From: UBA1756 sp045132235
GTDB lineage: Bacteria; Bacteroidota; Bacteroidia; Bacteroidales; WCHB1-69
Assembly (NCBI GenBank): GCA_045132235.1
Contig: JBGURX010000005.1
Coordinates: 1-64,000, forward strand
Length of the DNA stretch: 64,000 nt
Direction of reading: 5' to 3'
Part shown: piece after piece, positions 16,026-25,168 of the stretch
Layout of the letters: each line of letters opens with the position of its first letter
How positions within the stretch are numbered: the stretch's first letter is position 1
Notes under the pieces: model-generated
Database searches by the model: none
What the model was told of the DNA's origin: nothing
What the model saw: only the letters and a program-made list of their open reading frames with translations
Position numbers and translations under genes: made by a program

Positions 16026-18305
16026 TTACATCACATCATACGGACAAGACAAGATGGCCTTGCTTCTCTTTTCTTTCGCCCTTTTAAAAATATAGTATAA
16101 CGACACCTCGAAGCCGCCGCGCGCGTGGCTGGCCACCGTCAGCGACGAAAAGTTGAGGTCGTAGCTCAGACCGAGGCGAAGGTTTTCCCACTGCACCACA
16201 CCGCAGATAATGAGCGCGTCGGCCCAGCGGTAATAAACGCCGCCACCTGCAGCAAAACGGTTGCTCTTGGGATTTTTGAAGTATTCATATTCCAAAAGGG
16301 TGCCGAAGATTATTTCACGATAGCGGTGTTGGAAGCTCGCCATCGCCGAGGGCGAAAGCACCAATTGCTTAGCCACAGGGATATGCGTGGCCACGTAGGC
16401 CGTATATTTGCGGTGCAGCACACTCTTGCCACGATTCAACGTGGTATTCGGTTCAGTGAGATGACTCACACTCAGTCCCACACTGTAACTGCTTCGCTTG
16501 TTGGGTGTCAGTGTCCATGCGGCACCGACACCGCAGTCAAAAAAACAGAACTTTTCCCTTTCAAAAGCCTCCGTGACGGGATTGTCAGGACTGTACGCCC
16601 CGCCTTGAAACTGCTCGTCGAACGAGAGCGCCGCATAGTCGATGGCGCGCTGGTCGAAGCCGCAGAAGAAGCCAACGGAAATCTTGTTGCGGTTGGCCCT
16701 GTCCAACGATTTGGTGAACCCTACCGACAGGTTTCCCTGAAACGAGCGGTATTTGGAGTCTCCGGCACGGTCGGCATTGAACTGCACCCCCACGCCCAAA
16801 AGGAAACGGCGGGCGTTGCTCTTCACCACAGGGGCATCAAAAGAGCCTGAAAAGGTGATGAACGGCTTGGTAACCGCCAGCCACTGCGTCTTCTGATTCA
16901 CGCCCACACGGAACAATCCATCGATGGCGCCCACGTTGGCGGGATTGAGATACAGAGGGTTGGTCTCCCACTGCGAATAGTGGATGTCTTGGGCGAAAGA
17001 AGGAAGCAGCGAGGCGATGAACACGGCGATCATCAGCACATAGCGGTACTTGTCGCGCCAGCAGTTGCGCAAGTAGCGGCGCAGCTCGTTCTCGCGGGGA
17101 TTGTTCTGCGGCTCGTAGAACTTCTTGCCGCTGATGGACTCCGGCAGGTACTCCTGATTCACGAAATTCTGCTCATAATCATGCGCATACTGATAACCTT
17201 TGTGGTAGCCCAAATCCTTCATCAGCTCGGTGGGAGCGTTGCGGATATGAAACGGCACCGGCAGGTCGCCCGTCTTTTTCACCCAGCTCAAAGCCTCATC
17301 GATTGCCAGATAAGAGGCATTGCTTTTGGGGGAAGAGGCGAGATAAATAGCAGTTTGCGAAAGAATAATCCGTGCCTCGGGCATACCGATATGATGCACA
17401 GCCTGAAAGCAGTTGTTGGCCAATAGCAACGCGTTGGGATTGGCGTTTCCGATGTCCTCGGAAGCGAGGATAATCATACGGCGGGCAATGAAAAGCGGAT
17501 CCTCGCCGCCCGCCAGCATACGGGCCAGCCAATATACCGCCGCATTGGGGTCGCTGCCCCGCATCGACTTGATGAAGGCGGAAATCACATCATAATGCGT
17601 GTCGCCTTTCTTGTCATAAATGGCTAAATTCTTTTGGATAATCTTCTGTACCAAAGCATTATCCACCACAATGTGCTTTTCGCCGGCAGGTGCGGCATTC
17701 ACCACCAACTCAATGGCATTCAACAATTTGCGGGCATCACCACCGGAAACCCGCAATAGAGCTTCATTCTCCTTTATCTCTATTTTTATGCCTTGTTCTT
17801 TTTCATAAAAATGAAGTGCAGAATCGATAATCTTCTCCAAATCAGTCCTTTTCAAACTCTCCAGCACATACACCTGACAGCGGGAGAGCAACGGGGAGAT
17901 GACTTCAAAAGAGGGATTTTCGGTGGTCGCACCGATCAGCGTGACAATCCCCTGCTCCACCGCCCCCAGCAGCGAGTCCTGTTGCGATTTGGAAAAACGA
18001 TGGATTTCATCGATGAAAAGTATCGACTTGCCTTCGTTCTTTTTTGCCTGTTCAATCACCTCGCGCACCTCCTTCACGCCGGAGCTGATGGCGCTGAGCA
18101 TGAAGAACTGCGCATGGGTCACCTCCGCAATCAGCAGGGCGAGGGTGGTCTTGCCCACGCCGGGAGGTCCCCACAGGATCATGGAGTGCAGATTGCCCGT
18201 CTCGATGGCATGGCGCAGACTCGCGCCCTCGCCCATCAGGTGCGACTGGCCGATATAGCCATCCAGACTTCTCGGCCGCAGTATCTCTGCCAAGGGCTTC
18301 TGCAC
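16026..18305 (-). CDS. rarA: Fusion of RarA (MgsA) AAA+ ATPase with a PorP/SprF-family T9SS protein
   Basis: Residues 1-424 are a complete RarA, the clamp-loader-like ATPase that acts at stalled replication forks: Walker A GPPGVGKTT (46-54), Walker B ILFIDE (95-100), and the usual family end (NNPRENELRRYLRNCWRDKY). With no stop codon, residues 425-759 continue as a PorP/SprF outer-membrane barrel that starts with its own signal peptide (MIAVFIASLLPSFAQ) and the signature HYSQWETNPLYLNPANVG. PorP/SprF proteins help tether T9SS cargo at the surface. A cytosolic ATPase cannot work while tethered to a secreted barrel, so independent initiation at ATG 17033, cleavage, or a recent stop-codon loss must be considered. 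The start is GTG, 11 nt after the adhesin gene. Confidence 0.85.
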   Translation of the reverse strand: MQKPLAEILRPRSLDGYIGQSHLMGEGASLRHAIETGNLHSMILWGPPGVGKTTLALLIAEVTHAQFFMLSAISSGVKEVREVIEQAKKNEGKSILFIDEIHRFSKSQQDSLLGAVEQGIVTLIGATTENPSFEVISPLLSRCQVYVLESLKRTDLEKIIDSALHFYEKEQGIKIEIKENEALLRVSGGDARKLLNAIELVVNAAPAGEKHIVVDNALVQKIIQKNLAIYDKKGDTHYDVISAFIKSMRGSDPNAAVYWLARMLAGGEDPLFIARRMIILASEDIGNANPNALLLANNCFQAVHHIGMPEARIILSQTAIYLASSPKSNASYLAIDEALSWVKKTGDLPVPFHIRNAPTELMKDLGYHKGYQYAHDYEQNFVNQEYLPESISGKKFYEPQNNPRENELRRYLRNCWRDKYRYVLMIAVFIASLLPSFAQDIHYSQWETNPLYLNPANVGAIDGLFRVGVNQKTQWLAVTKPFITFSGSFDAPVVKSNARRFLLGVGVQFNADRAGDSKYRSFQGNLSVGFTKSLDRANRNKISVGFFCGFDQRAIDYAALSFDEQFQGGAYSPDNPVTEAFEREKFCFFDCGVGAAWTLTPNKRSSYSVGLSVSHLTEPNTTLNRGKSVLHRKYTAYVATHIPVAKQLVLSPSAMASFQHRYREIIFGTLLEYEYFKNPKSNRFAAGGGVYYRWADALIICGVVQWENLRLGLSYDLNFSSLTVASHARGGFEVSLYYIFKRAKEKRSKAILSCPYDVM

Positions 18306-18316
18306 GGCAGTGGGGT

Positions 18317-21300
18317 TTAGTGGACAATCAGTTTCTCACGCGCCACATCGCCATTGCGGAGCACCACCTGCATCAGGTAGGTGCCCGGCGCAATACCGGT
18401 CAGGTCCATCTCGCCCTGCAAAGCATCCACACGGACTCTCCGCACCTGACGGCCCAGCATGTTGTACAGCACCACCTCGGCAATGTTCTCGCGGTCGCAG
18501 CGCAACGTGACCACATCGGTGGCCGGATTCGGATAGACCTGAATGCGATAGTCGCCATAATGGGCGATGCCCGTCGTATCATCCACCACCAGTTCATGAT
18601 AAGCAACGCTGCTGCAACCCGTGGTAGCATGCGTGGCCGTCACCGAATAGGTATAAATTCCAGCAGTGTCAGGCGTTACATAAATGACCGATGACTCTTC
18701 GCCCGTGCTCCACGTGAAGTTGCAGTTGTTGGCCTGTGCCACCAGCATTTCAGTACCGCCCAATGTCATCGAATGAGCACCGATGATGTTCACAGAGGGC
18801 TGGCTGTACACGAACAAGGTCAACGTGATAGTACTGTCGCAACCCAGATGTGAGGTGCGGTGGAAAGTGAAGGTACCGGAAAGGGTGCCCGCCTCGAAAA
18901 TGGTGTCGTTCCACACGTACGGAAGGTCATTCTCACAGATGCGCAACAGTTCGCTCTGCGAATAGGTCGGGTTGACCGTCAGGTGCAGCGTCCACACGCT
19001 GTCGCAGCCGTGCGAGGTGGTGTGGTTGAACACATAGTCCCCCGTGGTGGTTCCGAGCTGGAAAGTGCGATTTTCACGTTCATAGTAGTACGGCAATTCG
19101 CTGGAGCAGATGGTCAGGCTTTCTCCATCAGAATAATAAGGATAGATCGAAAGATTCAAAATGATGACACTGTCGCAACCGTAAATGTTGGAATAGGTGA
19201 AGCGGTAGGTACCCGACTGCGTGCCCTCGCTGAAGGTGGTATCGGTCTGTGCGAAATAGTAAGGCAGGTCGTTTTCACAAATTGAAAGGTTGAACGTCTG
19301 GTTGAAGGTCGGCCGCACGGTCAGCACGAGCGTCACGATGCTGTCGCAGCCCGCTTCGCTCTGGAGATTGTAGGTGAAAATACGGCTGGTGGTGCCCACC
19401 GGGAAGGTGATGTCGCGCCATGTGTAAGGCAGGTCGCTCTCGCAGATCACCAGCGACTCATTCTCTTGGTAGATGGGATTGACCGTAACGTGGAGGGTGA
19501 CGATGCTGTCGCAGCCGTGGATGGTATGGCGATAGAAGACATAATCTCCAGTGGTGGTGCCCGCTTGGAAGGCGGTGTCGCGCCACTGCATCGGGAAGCC
19601 GTTCTGGCACACCTCGACATATTCTTCCTGCTCAAAACTCGGATGTACAATCAGAGCCAGTGTCACGGTGCTGTCGCAGCCTTGTGAAGAAGTTCTTTCA
19701 TATTGATAAATACCGCTTTCGGTGCCCACCGGGAAGGTAATGTCGCGCCATGTGTAGGGCAGCTCGTTCTGGCAAATCACTGCTGCAGTGTTCTCTGCAT
19801 AGACGGGAAGCACCGTCAGATGGAGCGTAAGGAGACTGTCGCAGCCGGCTGCCGTAGAGCGGCTGAAACGGTAGTCGCCGGGGTATGTGCCCACCTCGAA
19901 GGTCGTGTCCATAGCCTCGTAATGGTAGGGCAGCTCGCTGGCGCAGATGGTAACCTCATCTTCAAAGGCATACACAGGATTGACGGTCAGGTGGAAATGC
20001 ACAAGACTGTCACAGCCATACTGATTTTGCAAGTGGAAGTCACGCACCTGAGTGGAAGTGCCCACGGGGAAAATTTCACCCAAGTAATAGACGGGCAGCT
20101 CATTCTGGCAGATGGTCATATAATCATCTGATTCAGAGAGCGGGTTGACGGTCAGGTGGAGCACCACGGTGCTGTCGCAGCCCTCCACGGTGGTGCGTTC
20201 GTACTGGATGTCGCCGCTCTGTGTGCCGACGGGCAGGGTGACATCGCGCCATGTGTAAGGCAGCTCGCTCTCACAGATGGTCAGACTCTCTTCCTGCTGG
20301 TACGACGGGTTGACCGTCAGCTTCAGCACCACCACGCTGTCGCAGCCAGCGGCGGAGGCTCTTTCAAACAGGAAGGTGCCTCCGCGAGTACCGACTTCAA
20401 AGACGGTGTCGCGCCACGTATAGGGCAGCTGGCTCTCGCAAATGGTGACCTGCTCCTGCTGACGGTACAGCGGATGCACCACCAGACGAAGCACCCAGAT
20501 GCTGTCGCAGCCGTACTGCGTCTGACCGGCAAAAGAGTAGGTGCCGGTTGTATAAGTTCTGTCGATTATTTCATCATTCCAGATGAAGGGCAGGTCGCTC
20601 TCGCACACCTCCACGGTCTCGCTGCCACCGAAGCTCTGGCGGATGTTCAGCGTGAGATAGACGATACTGTCGCAGCCCTGCGAGGTTTGACGACGGATGA
20701 TGTAAGTGTCGGTGGGAGTGCCCACATGGAAGACAGTATCATAATAGGTGAACGGCAGTCTGTTGCGGCACAGGTCGATGGTTTCATACCGTTCGGTGGG
20801 ATGGTTCACGGTAAGGTGCAGTGTCACCACGCTGTCGCAGCCATGCGCGCTGGCCAGATGGCGCACCACGGTCTGGGTCTCGCTGCCTTCTTGGAAGGTA
20901 GTGTCGCCGAAGGCGTACGGCAGGTCGCCGGAGCAGATGGTAGCGGACATTTCGCGGCTGTAGGTGGGATGCACCACCAAGTGCAAGGTGGCGGTGCTGT
21001 CGCAACCGGCAGCGTTGATGCGGGAGTAGGTGAACGTGCCGCTCTCGGTGCCGCGGGCAAAGACCTGATCGCGCCACACGTACGGCAGCTCGCTGTCGCA
21101 GATCTCCACCGTCTCCTCCGACGAGGAGGCCTCGCGGATCTCAAGGGTCAGCGTCACGATGCTGTCGCATCCGTGAGCCGTGGTCTTTCTAAACTCCATC
21201 GTACCGCTCTGTACATCAGCAGCGAAGGTGGTGTCGCGCCATGTGATGGGCAGCTCGCTACGGCAAAGACTCAGCGTTTCCTGCTCGTCGTAGCTCGGAT

Positions 21301-23644
21301 GCACCACCAGCACAAACGTCACGATGCTGTCGCAGCCATGCGAGGTCTCGCGGGGCAACACATACACGCCGCTGCGGGTTTCCGTTCCGAAAGTGGTGTC
21401 ACGCCATGTATAGGGCAGCTCCTGCTGGCATATCTCATCATATTCCACTTCATACTTGCTCTCATACACCACCAGATGCAAAGTCACCACACTGTCGCAG
21501 CCATGGATGGTGTGACGGGTGAAGAGAAATTCGCCGCTCTCACTCCCCTGCTCAAAAACCGTGTCGCGCCACGTAAAAGGCAATGCCTGCTGGCAAATGG
21601 TATCATATTCATCCAAATAAAATGCGGGATAAACCACCACGGAAAGATTTACGATGCTGTCGCAACCATCCACTGTAAAACGGTGGAACTGATATTCGCC
21701 ATCCACACTGCCCACTTCCAAGGTGGTGTCGCGCCAAACCACAGGCAGATCGTTCTGGCAGATGTACAGCGACTCAGACTGTTCCACTGAATAATGTACG
21801 GTGAGATCCAGGATGACCACACTGTCGCACTGGAACTCCGCTGCCTGATAGAGGGTATCCACATAAACACCCGTCTGCGAATAGGTCTTGCCGTTCCACT
21901 CCACGCTGTCGCACACCGTCATCACAGTGGTATCGGCCACCACGAGGCAGTAAGGCGTGAAACTGACGGGGCCAGCGAGCGGGCTGGGATTGGCAGGGTC
22001 GCAGATGGCCTGCACATACAGGTCGTAGGGCTGCAGACCGGTAAGGTCGGTAAGATGGAGGATGGAATCATGATGGAAAAGGGAAATACCTTCTGTTGCG
22101 GGGTCGAAGCCAGCGGGGCCGTACACCACGCGCCACTCATTCTCAATGCTTCCCGAATGCCAGCTGGCAGTGGCGGTGGTCATCATTACATCGCTAACCT
22201 GAAGGTCAGTGATAACGGCGCAAGGAAGGAACTCTACGGAGAAATTGTCAATTACACAGCGCCAGTCCCATGAGGTGGAGGCAGAGTACCAGCGGAAAGC
22301 AAGGCGGGCACCGTCGGGAATGTTGGTGCCGGCCAGCGAGTATTCGTGCGATGTGGCAGTAGTAGTGGGTGTCACGCTCTCCAATGCCACAAAGGAAGCG
22401 GCATCCAGCACGTTGGTCATATAGCCGAAGGTCAGCTGCCCATTGTTAACATTGTCCATACGGGAGAGGAAGCTCACCTTCACACCGTCGAGGTCGGAGG
22501 CGAACCACGGCACGGCCACATAGTTGTCGGCAGCAAAGCCAGACGCACTCTTGGCAGTCAGCACAAGGCCGTTGTTGCCGCTGGGTGCATTGTACGTACT
22601 GACATGGGGGGCACGGGCAGCTGACGCATCCGACAGCAGACTCCAACAATCGGGCATCACACCGGCTACCGAAACGCCTGTACCTGTATAGCTTTCCATA
22701 TCCTCCATGTAAGGAATGGAAGCCGAAGCGCACGGCATAGCCGCCAACACAGGTACCGACCAATCGGAGAGAGAATCTCCCGAACAGACGGCACGTACAT
22801 ACACCTGATAAACGGTGCCGGGAGTAAGCTCCGACAGCGTGCAGCGAGTTTCCGCTACACTCAATGTAGTGCCATTGCCATGTTCCACCCCTTGGGGCAT
22901 ATACTCCACCAGCCACTCACTCTCGCGCCACCCTTTCTGCCATTCAACATGCAACTGACTGTCTGACAAAGGATTTATAACAGTAATCGAAGGTACAATA
23001 CACAGGTCCAACGAATCCACCATCACCACATCAATGGCGCAATGGGCGCAGGTGTCGTTGTTCGACCACGAGAAAGCCAAGCGGTCGTCGGTGGTGAGAC
23101 TTACCTCACGCAGGCTCACAAAGTGGGCAACGGCATCCGTATCGCTGGGGATGACCTGTATGGGCACGAAATAAGAAACCATGCCGTCGTTGTGCCAGTA
23201 GCCGAAAGCCAAATGTCCCAGCGTGTCGTTCTCCATTTTAGTGGTGAAAGAGATGCCCAGCACGTTGAAATCGGCGGCGAAGGCAGGCAGCAGCACACAG
23301 TTGGAGGTGCCGTAGATGGAGCTGTCGCCGGCGGTGAGCAGCAGGGCGTTGCTGTCGGGAGCAAAGTCGGCCGACACATGCGGTGCGTAGGTGGAGTCAC
23401 TGCCGAGGAAGACAAAGTCCCAGCAGTCGGGCAGGATGCCACGCTCGTTCCATACGGTGGCACTGTCGCTGTCGAAATTGCAAGTCATGGGCACTGTCGC
23501 GGCGGGGCAATCCACGCTCTGCGCCCTCAACGAAGAGAGCGACATCATCAGCAGCATCGCAGAAAACACGCAAAACGAAAGCATTCTTCCGCCATTGTTT
23601 TTCTGATTCATCCATTTTTCAGACCACGAAATCTTTTCTTTCAT
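18317..23644 (-). CDS. Giant T9SS-exported adhesin-like protein with 19 cysteine-paired repeats
   Basis: The 1775-residue protein has a signal peptide ending about residue 42. It then has a jelly-roll (MAM/cleaved-adhesin-like) domain, an FN3 domain (about 216-305), a second jelly roll, and a second FN3 (about 476-565). Residues 565-1615 are 19 units of about 55 residues with consensus ICxxELPYTWRDTxFxxGTxSG followed by GCDSxVTLxLxV; each unit has two cysteines that could pair. An Ig-like domain and a T9SS type A sorting domain (1699-1775, IQVYPNPATD, APGTYLMQV) end it. It is probably a surface adhesin or fibre. ATG 23611 is an alternative start that fits the signal peptide better. RarA-PorP follows after 11 nt. 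Confidence 0.88.
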   Translation of the reverse strand: MKEKISWSEKWMNQKNNGGRMLSFCVFSAMLLMMSLSSLRAQSVDCPAATVPMTCNFDSDSATVWNERGILPDCWDFVFLGSDSTYAPHVSADFAPDSNALLLTAGDSSIYGTSNCVLLPAFAADFNVLGISFTTKMENDTLGHLAFGYWHNDGMVSYFVPIQVIPSDTDAVAHFVSLREVSLTTDDRLAFSWSNNDTCAHCAIDVVMVDSLDLCIVPSITVINPLSDSQLHVEWQKGWRESEWLVEYMPQGVEHGNGTTLSVAETRCTLSELTPGTVYQVYVRAVCSGDSLSDWSVPVLAAMPCASASIPYMEDMESYTGTGVSVAGVMPDCWSLLSDASAARAPHVSTYNAPSGNNGLVLTAKSASGFAADNYVAVPWFASDLDGVKVSFLSRMDNVNNGQLTFGYMTNVLDAASFVALESVTPTTTATSHEYSLAGTNIPDGARLAFRWYSASTSWDWRCVIDNFSVEFLPCAVITDLQVSDVMMTTATASWHSGSIENEWRVVYGPAGFDPATEGISLFHHDSILHLTDLTGLQPYDLYVQAICDPANPSPLAGPVSFTPYCLVVADTTVMTVCDSVEWNGKTYSQTGVYVDTLYQAAEFQCDSVVILDLTVHYSVEQSESLYICQNDLPVVWRDTTLEVGSVDGEYQFHRFTVDGCDSIVNLSVVVYPAFYLDEYDTICQQALPFTWRDTVFEQGSESGEFLFTRHTIHGCDSVVTLHLVVYESKYEVEYDEICQQELPYTWRDTTFGTETRSGVYVLPRETSHGCDSIVTFVLVVHPSYDEQETLSLCRSELPITWRDTTFAADVQSGTMEFRKTTAHGCDSIVTLTLEIREASSSEETVEICDSELPYVWRDQVFARGTESGTFTYSRINAAGCDSTATLHLVVHPTYSREMSATICSGDLPYAFGDTTFQEGSETQTVVRHLASAHGCDSVVTLHLTVNHPTERYETIDLCRNRLPFTYYDTVFHVGTPTDTYIIRRQTSQGCDSIVYLTLNIRQSFGGSETVEVCESDLPFIWNDEIIDRTYTTGTYSFAGQTQYGCDSIWVLRLVVHPLYRQQEQVTICESQLPYTWRDTVFEVGTRGGTFLFERASAAGCDSVVVLKLTVNPSYQQEESLTICESELPYTWRDVTLPVGTQSGDIQYERTTVEGCDSTVVLHLTVNPLSESDDYMTICQNELPVYYLGEIFPVGTSTQVRDFHLQNQYGCDSLVHFHLTVNPVYAFEDEVTICASELPYHYEAMDTTFEVGTYPGDYRFSRSTAAGCDSLLTLHLTVLPVYAENTAAVICQNELPYTWRDITFPVGTESGIYQYERTSSQGCDSTVTLALIVHPSFEQEEYVEVCQNGFPMQWRDTAFQAGTTTGDYVFYRHTIHGCDSIVTLHVTVNPIYQENESLVICESDLPYTWRDITFPVGTTSRIFTYNLQSEAGCDSIVTLVLTVRPTFNQTFNLSICENDLPYYFAQTDTTFSEGTQSGTYRFTYSNIYGCDSVIILNLSIYPYYSDGESLTICSSELPYYYERENRTFQLGTTTGDYVFNHTTSHGCDSVWTLHLTVNPTYSQSELLRICENDLPYVWNDTIFEAGTLSGTFTFHRTSHLGCDSTITLTLFVYSQPSVNIIGAHSMTLGGTEMLVAQANNCNFTWSTGEESSVIYVTPDTAGIYTYSVTATHATTGCSSVAYHELVVDDTTGIAHYGDYRIQVYPNPATDVVTLRCDRENIAEVVLYNMLGRQVRRVRVDALQGEMDLTGIAPGTYLMQVVLRNGDVAREKLIVH
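18797..21950 (-). repeat. 19 tandem repeats of about 165 bp inside the giant adhesin gene
   Basis: Each unit encodes about 55 residues and has a well-kept core around the codons for TWRDTxF and GCDS. Some neighbouring units share long near-identical DNA (for example around 19,400 and 19,740), whereas the first unit (near 21,900) is degenerate. Copy number could change by recombination. Confidence 0.85.
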
Positions 23645-23742
23645 AATTTATAAATTGAAGATTTTCAATAATTTAGACAATAAAAACAACCTTCAGAACA
23701 CCACACAGCAAAGCCTTCTTGCACAATTTCTGAAAATTGGGG

Positions 23743-23772
23743 CAAAAGTACGGATTTTTAAAGACATAACAA
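23743..23772 (-). promoter_or_regulatory. Promoter of the T9SS adhesin operon
   Basis: On the minus strand TTG (23770-23772) precedes TACTTTTG (23743-23750) by 19 bp. It gives a leader of about 90-125 nt and would serve adhesin, RarA-PorP and the OmpA/PD40 gene. Confidence 0.65.
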
Positions 23773-23807
23773 TGATAAAAAAGTATAATTGTTTCGAGAA
23801 AAAAGTG

Positions 23808-23815
23808 TAACTTTG
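23808..23815 (+). promoter_or_regulatory. -7 box of pgi
   Basis: TAACTTTG lies 21 nt before the pgi ATG. It also shows that start codons further upstream would precede the transcription start. Confidence 0.6.
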
Positions 23816-23836
23816 CACTTTCTAAAAAACGGAACC

Positions 23837-25138
23837 ATGATTCAACTCAGATTTGAAACGGAAGGCTGCCAGACCTTCCTCCCCGAAGTGCCGGCAACGG
23901 CGCAGAAACAAATGGATAACGCCTACGAACAGCTGGTCAGCCGCAGCGGTGACGGCAACGACTTTCTCGGCTGGCTCGACCTGCCCGAAGCGGCCGGCAG
24001 CAGCGAGATTGCCGACGTGAAACGGGTGGCCGAGCGGCTGCGCCAACAGTCGGAAGTGGTGGTGGTGATCGGCATCGGCGGTTCGTACCTCGGCGCACGC
24101 GCCGTCATTGAAGCCCTGCAGTCGCACTTCCGCGCCCTCGAGCCCAATGCCAACGCTCCGTTGGTAGTGTTTGCCGGCAACAACATTAGCGAAGATTATC
24201 TCTTTGATTTACAGAATATTTTAGATAAAAAAGAGTATTCCCTCATCGTCATTTCCAAATCGGGAACCACTACCGAACCGGCCATCGCCTTCCGCATTCT
24301 GAAACAGCATTGCGAGAAGAAATATGGCAAGGAGGAGGCGAAAAAACGCATCGTGGCCATCACCGACCGACAGCGCGGCGCCCTCAAGCAGCTCGCCACC
24401 CAAGAGGGCTACAACACCTTCGTCATCCCCGACAATGTGGGCGGCCGCTACTCGGTGCTCACCCCCGTGGGACTGCTGCCCATCGCAGCGGCAGGCTACG
24501 ACATCGACGCGCTGCTCGAAGGAGCACACCGGATGCACGAGCTGCTGCTGGCCGACAAGAGCCTCGAAGGCAACCCGGCACTACATTACGCTGTCATGCG
24601 CAATCTTCTGTACCACAACAACAAACGGGTGGAACTCATGGTGGCCTACGAACCACGCCTCTTCTACCTCATCGAATGGTACAAGCAGCTGTTTGGCGAG
24701 AGTGAGGGCAAGGAGAACCGCGGCATCTTCCCCGCCGGCTGCATCTTCTCCACCGACCTGCACTCGCTGGGACAGTACGTGCAGGAGGGACAGCGGATGC
24801 TTTTCGAGACTGTGATTTCAGTGGAAAAGAGCCACCACACCCTCAACATTCCCTACGACGAGCAGGACATCGACGGTCTCAACTACCTGCACCAGATGGA
24901 CATGCAGAAGGTGAACCACGCGGCCGAAACCGGCACCCGCGCCGCCCACATCAGCGGCGGCGTACCCAACCTGCGCATCGTCATCCCCACCATCAACGAG
25001 AACACCCTCGGCGAGCTCATCTTCTTCTTTGAATTTGCCTGCGCCATTGGCGGCTATATGCTGAAAATCAACCCATTCGACCAGCCCGGCGTGGAAGCGT
25101 ACAAGAAGAACATGTTCCGCCTTCTCGGCAAAAAATAA
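23837..25138 (+). CDS. pgi: Glucose-6-phosphate isomerase
   Basis: The enzyme interconverts glucose 6-phosphate and fructose 6-phosphate in glycolysis and gluconeogenesis. The 433-residue protein is of the shorter bacterial type, with GIGGSYLGARAVIEAL near 77-92, the SKSGTTTEPAIAFR phosphate-binding loop, and GIFPAGCIFSTDLHSLGQYVQEG. I use ATG 23837 (MIQLRFETEG) because a -7 box sits just 21 nt upstream; a longer reading frame from 23789 would begin before the transcript. queF follows after 30 nt with its own -7 box. Confidence 0.95.
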   Translation: MIQLRFETEGCQTFLPEVPATAQKQMDNAYEQLVSRSGDGNDFLGWLDLPEAAGSSEIADVKRVAERLRQQSEVVVVIGIGGSYLGARAVIEALQSHFRALEPNANAPLVVFAGNNISEDYLFDLQNILDKKEYSLIVISKSGTTTEPAIAFRILKQHCEKKYGKEEAKKRIVAITDRQRGALKQLATQEGYNTFVIPDNVGGRYSVLTPVGLLPIAAAGYDIDALLEGAHRMHELLLADKSLEGNPALHYAVMRNLLYHNNKRVELMVAYEPRLFYLIEWYKQLFGESEGKENRGIFPAGCIFSTDLHSLGQYVQEGQRMLFETVISVEKSHHTLNIPYDEQDIDGLNYLHQMDMQKVNHAAETGTRAAHISGGVPNLRIVIPTINENTLGELIFFFEFACAIGGYMLKINPFDQPGVEAYKKNMFRLLGKK

Positions 25139-25143
25139 AATCG

Positions 25144-25151
25144 TATTTTTG
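25144..25151 (+). promoter_or_regulatory. -7 box of the que operon
   Basis: TATTTTTG lies 17 nt before the queF ATG, giving a leader of only about ten nt. There is no room for a preQ1 riboswitch. Confidence 0.55.
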
Positions 25152-25168
25152 CAGCCAAATTTTCCAAT

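Noticed and set aside
20156..21790. Plus-strand open frame of 544 codons opposite the adhesin repeats
   Set aside because: It is the antisense shadow of the 55-residue repeats. Its apparent repeats follow the coding strand, it has no signal or domain, and the minus-strand protein is clearly real.
18797..21950. Regular 165-bp repetition considered as a CRISPR array
   Set aside because: Unit length is far too long, the repeats are not identical, there are no unique spacers, and the units are in-frame protein repeats. No cas genes are near.
25139..25168. preQ1 riboswitch before queF
   Set aside because: The leader between the -7 box and the ATG is only about ten nt, too short for an aptamer, and the 30-nt gap has no pseudoknot-like pattern.
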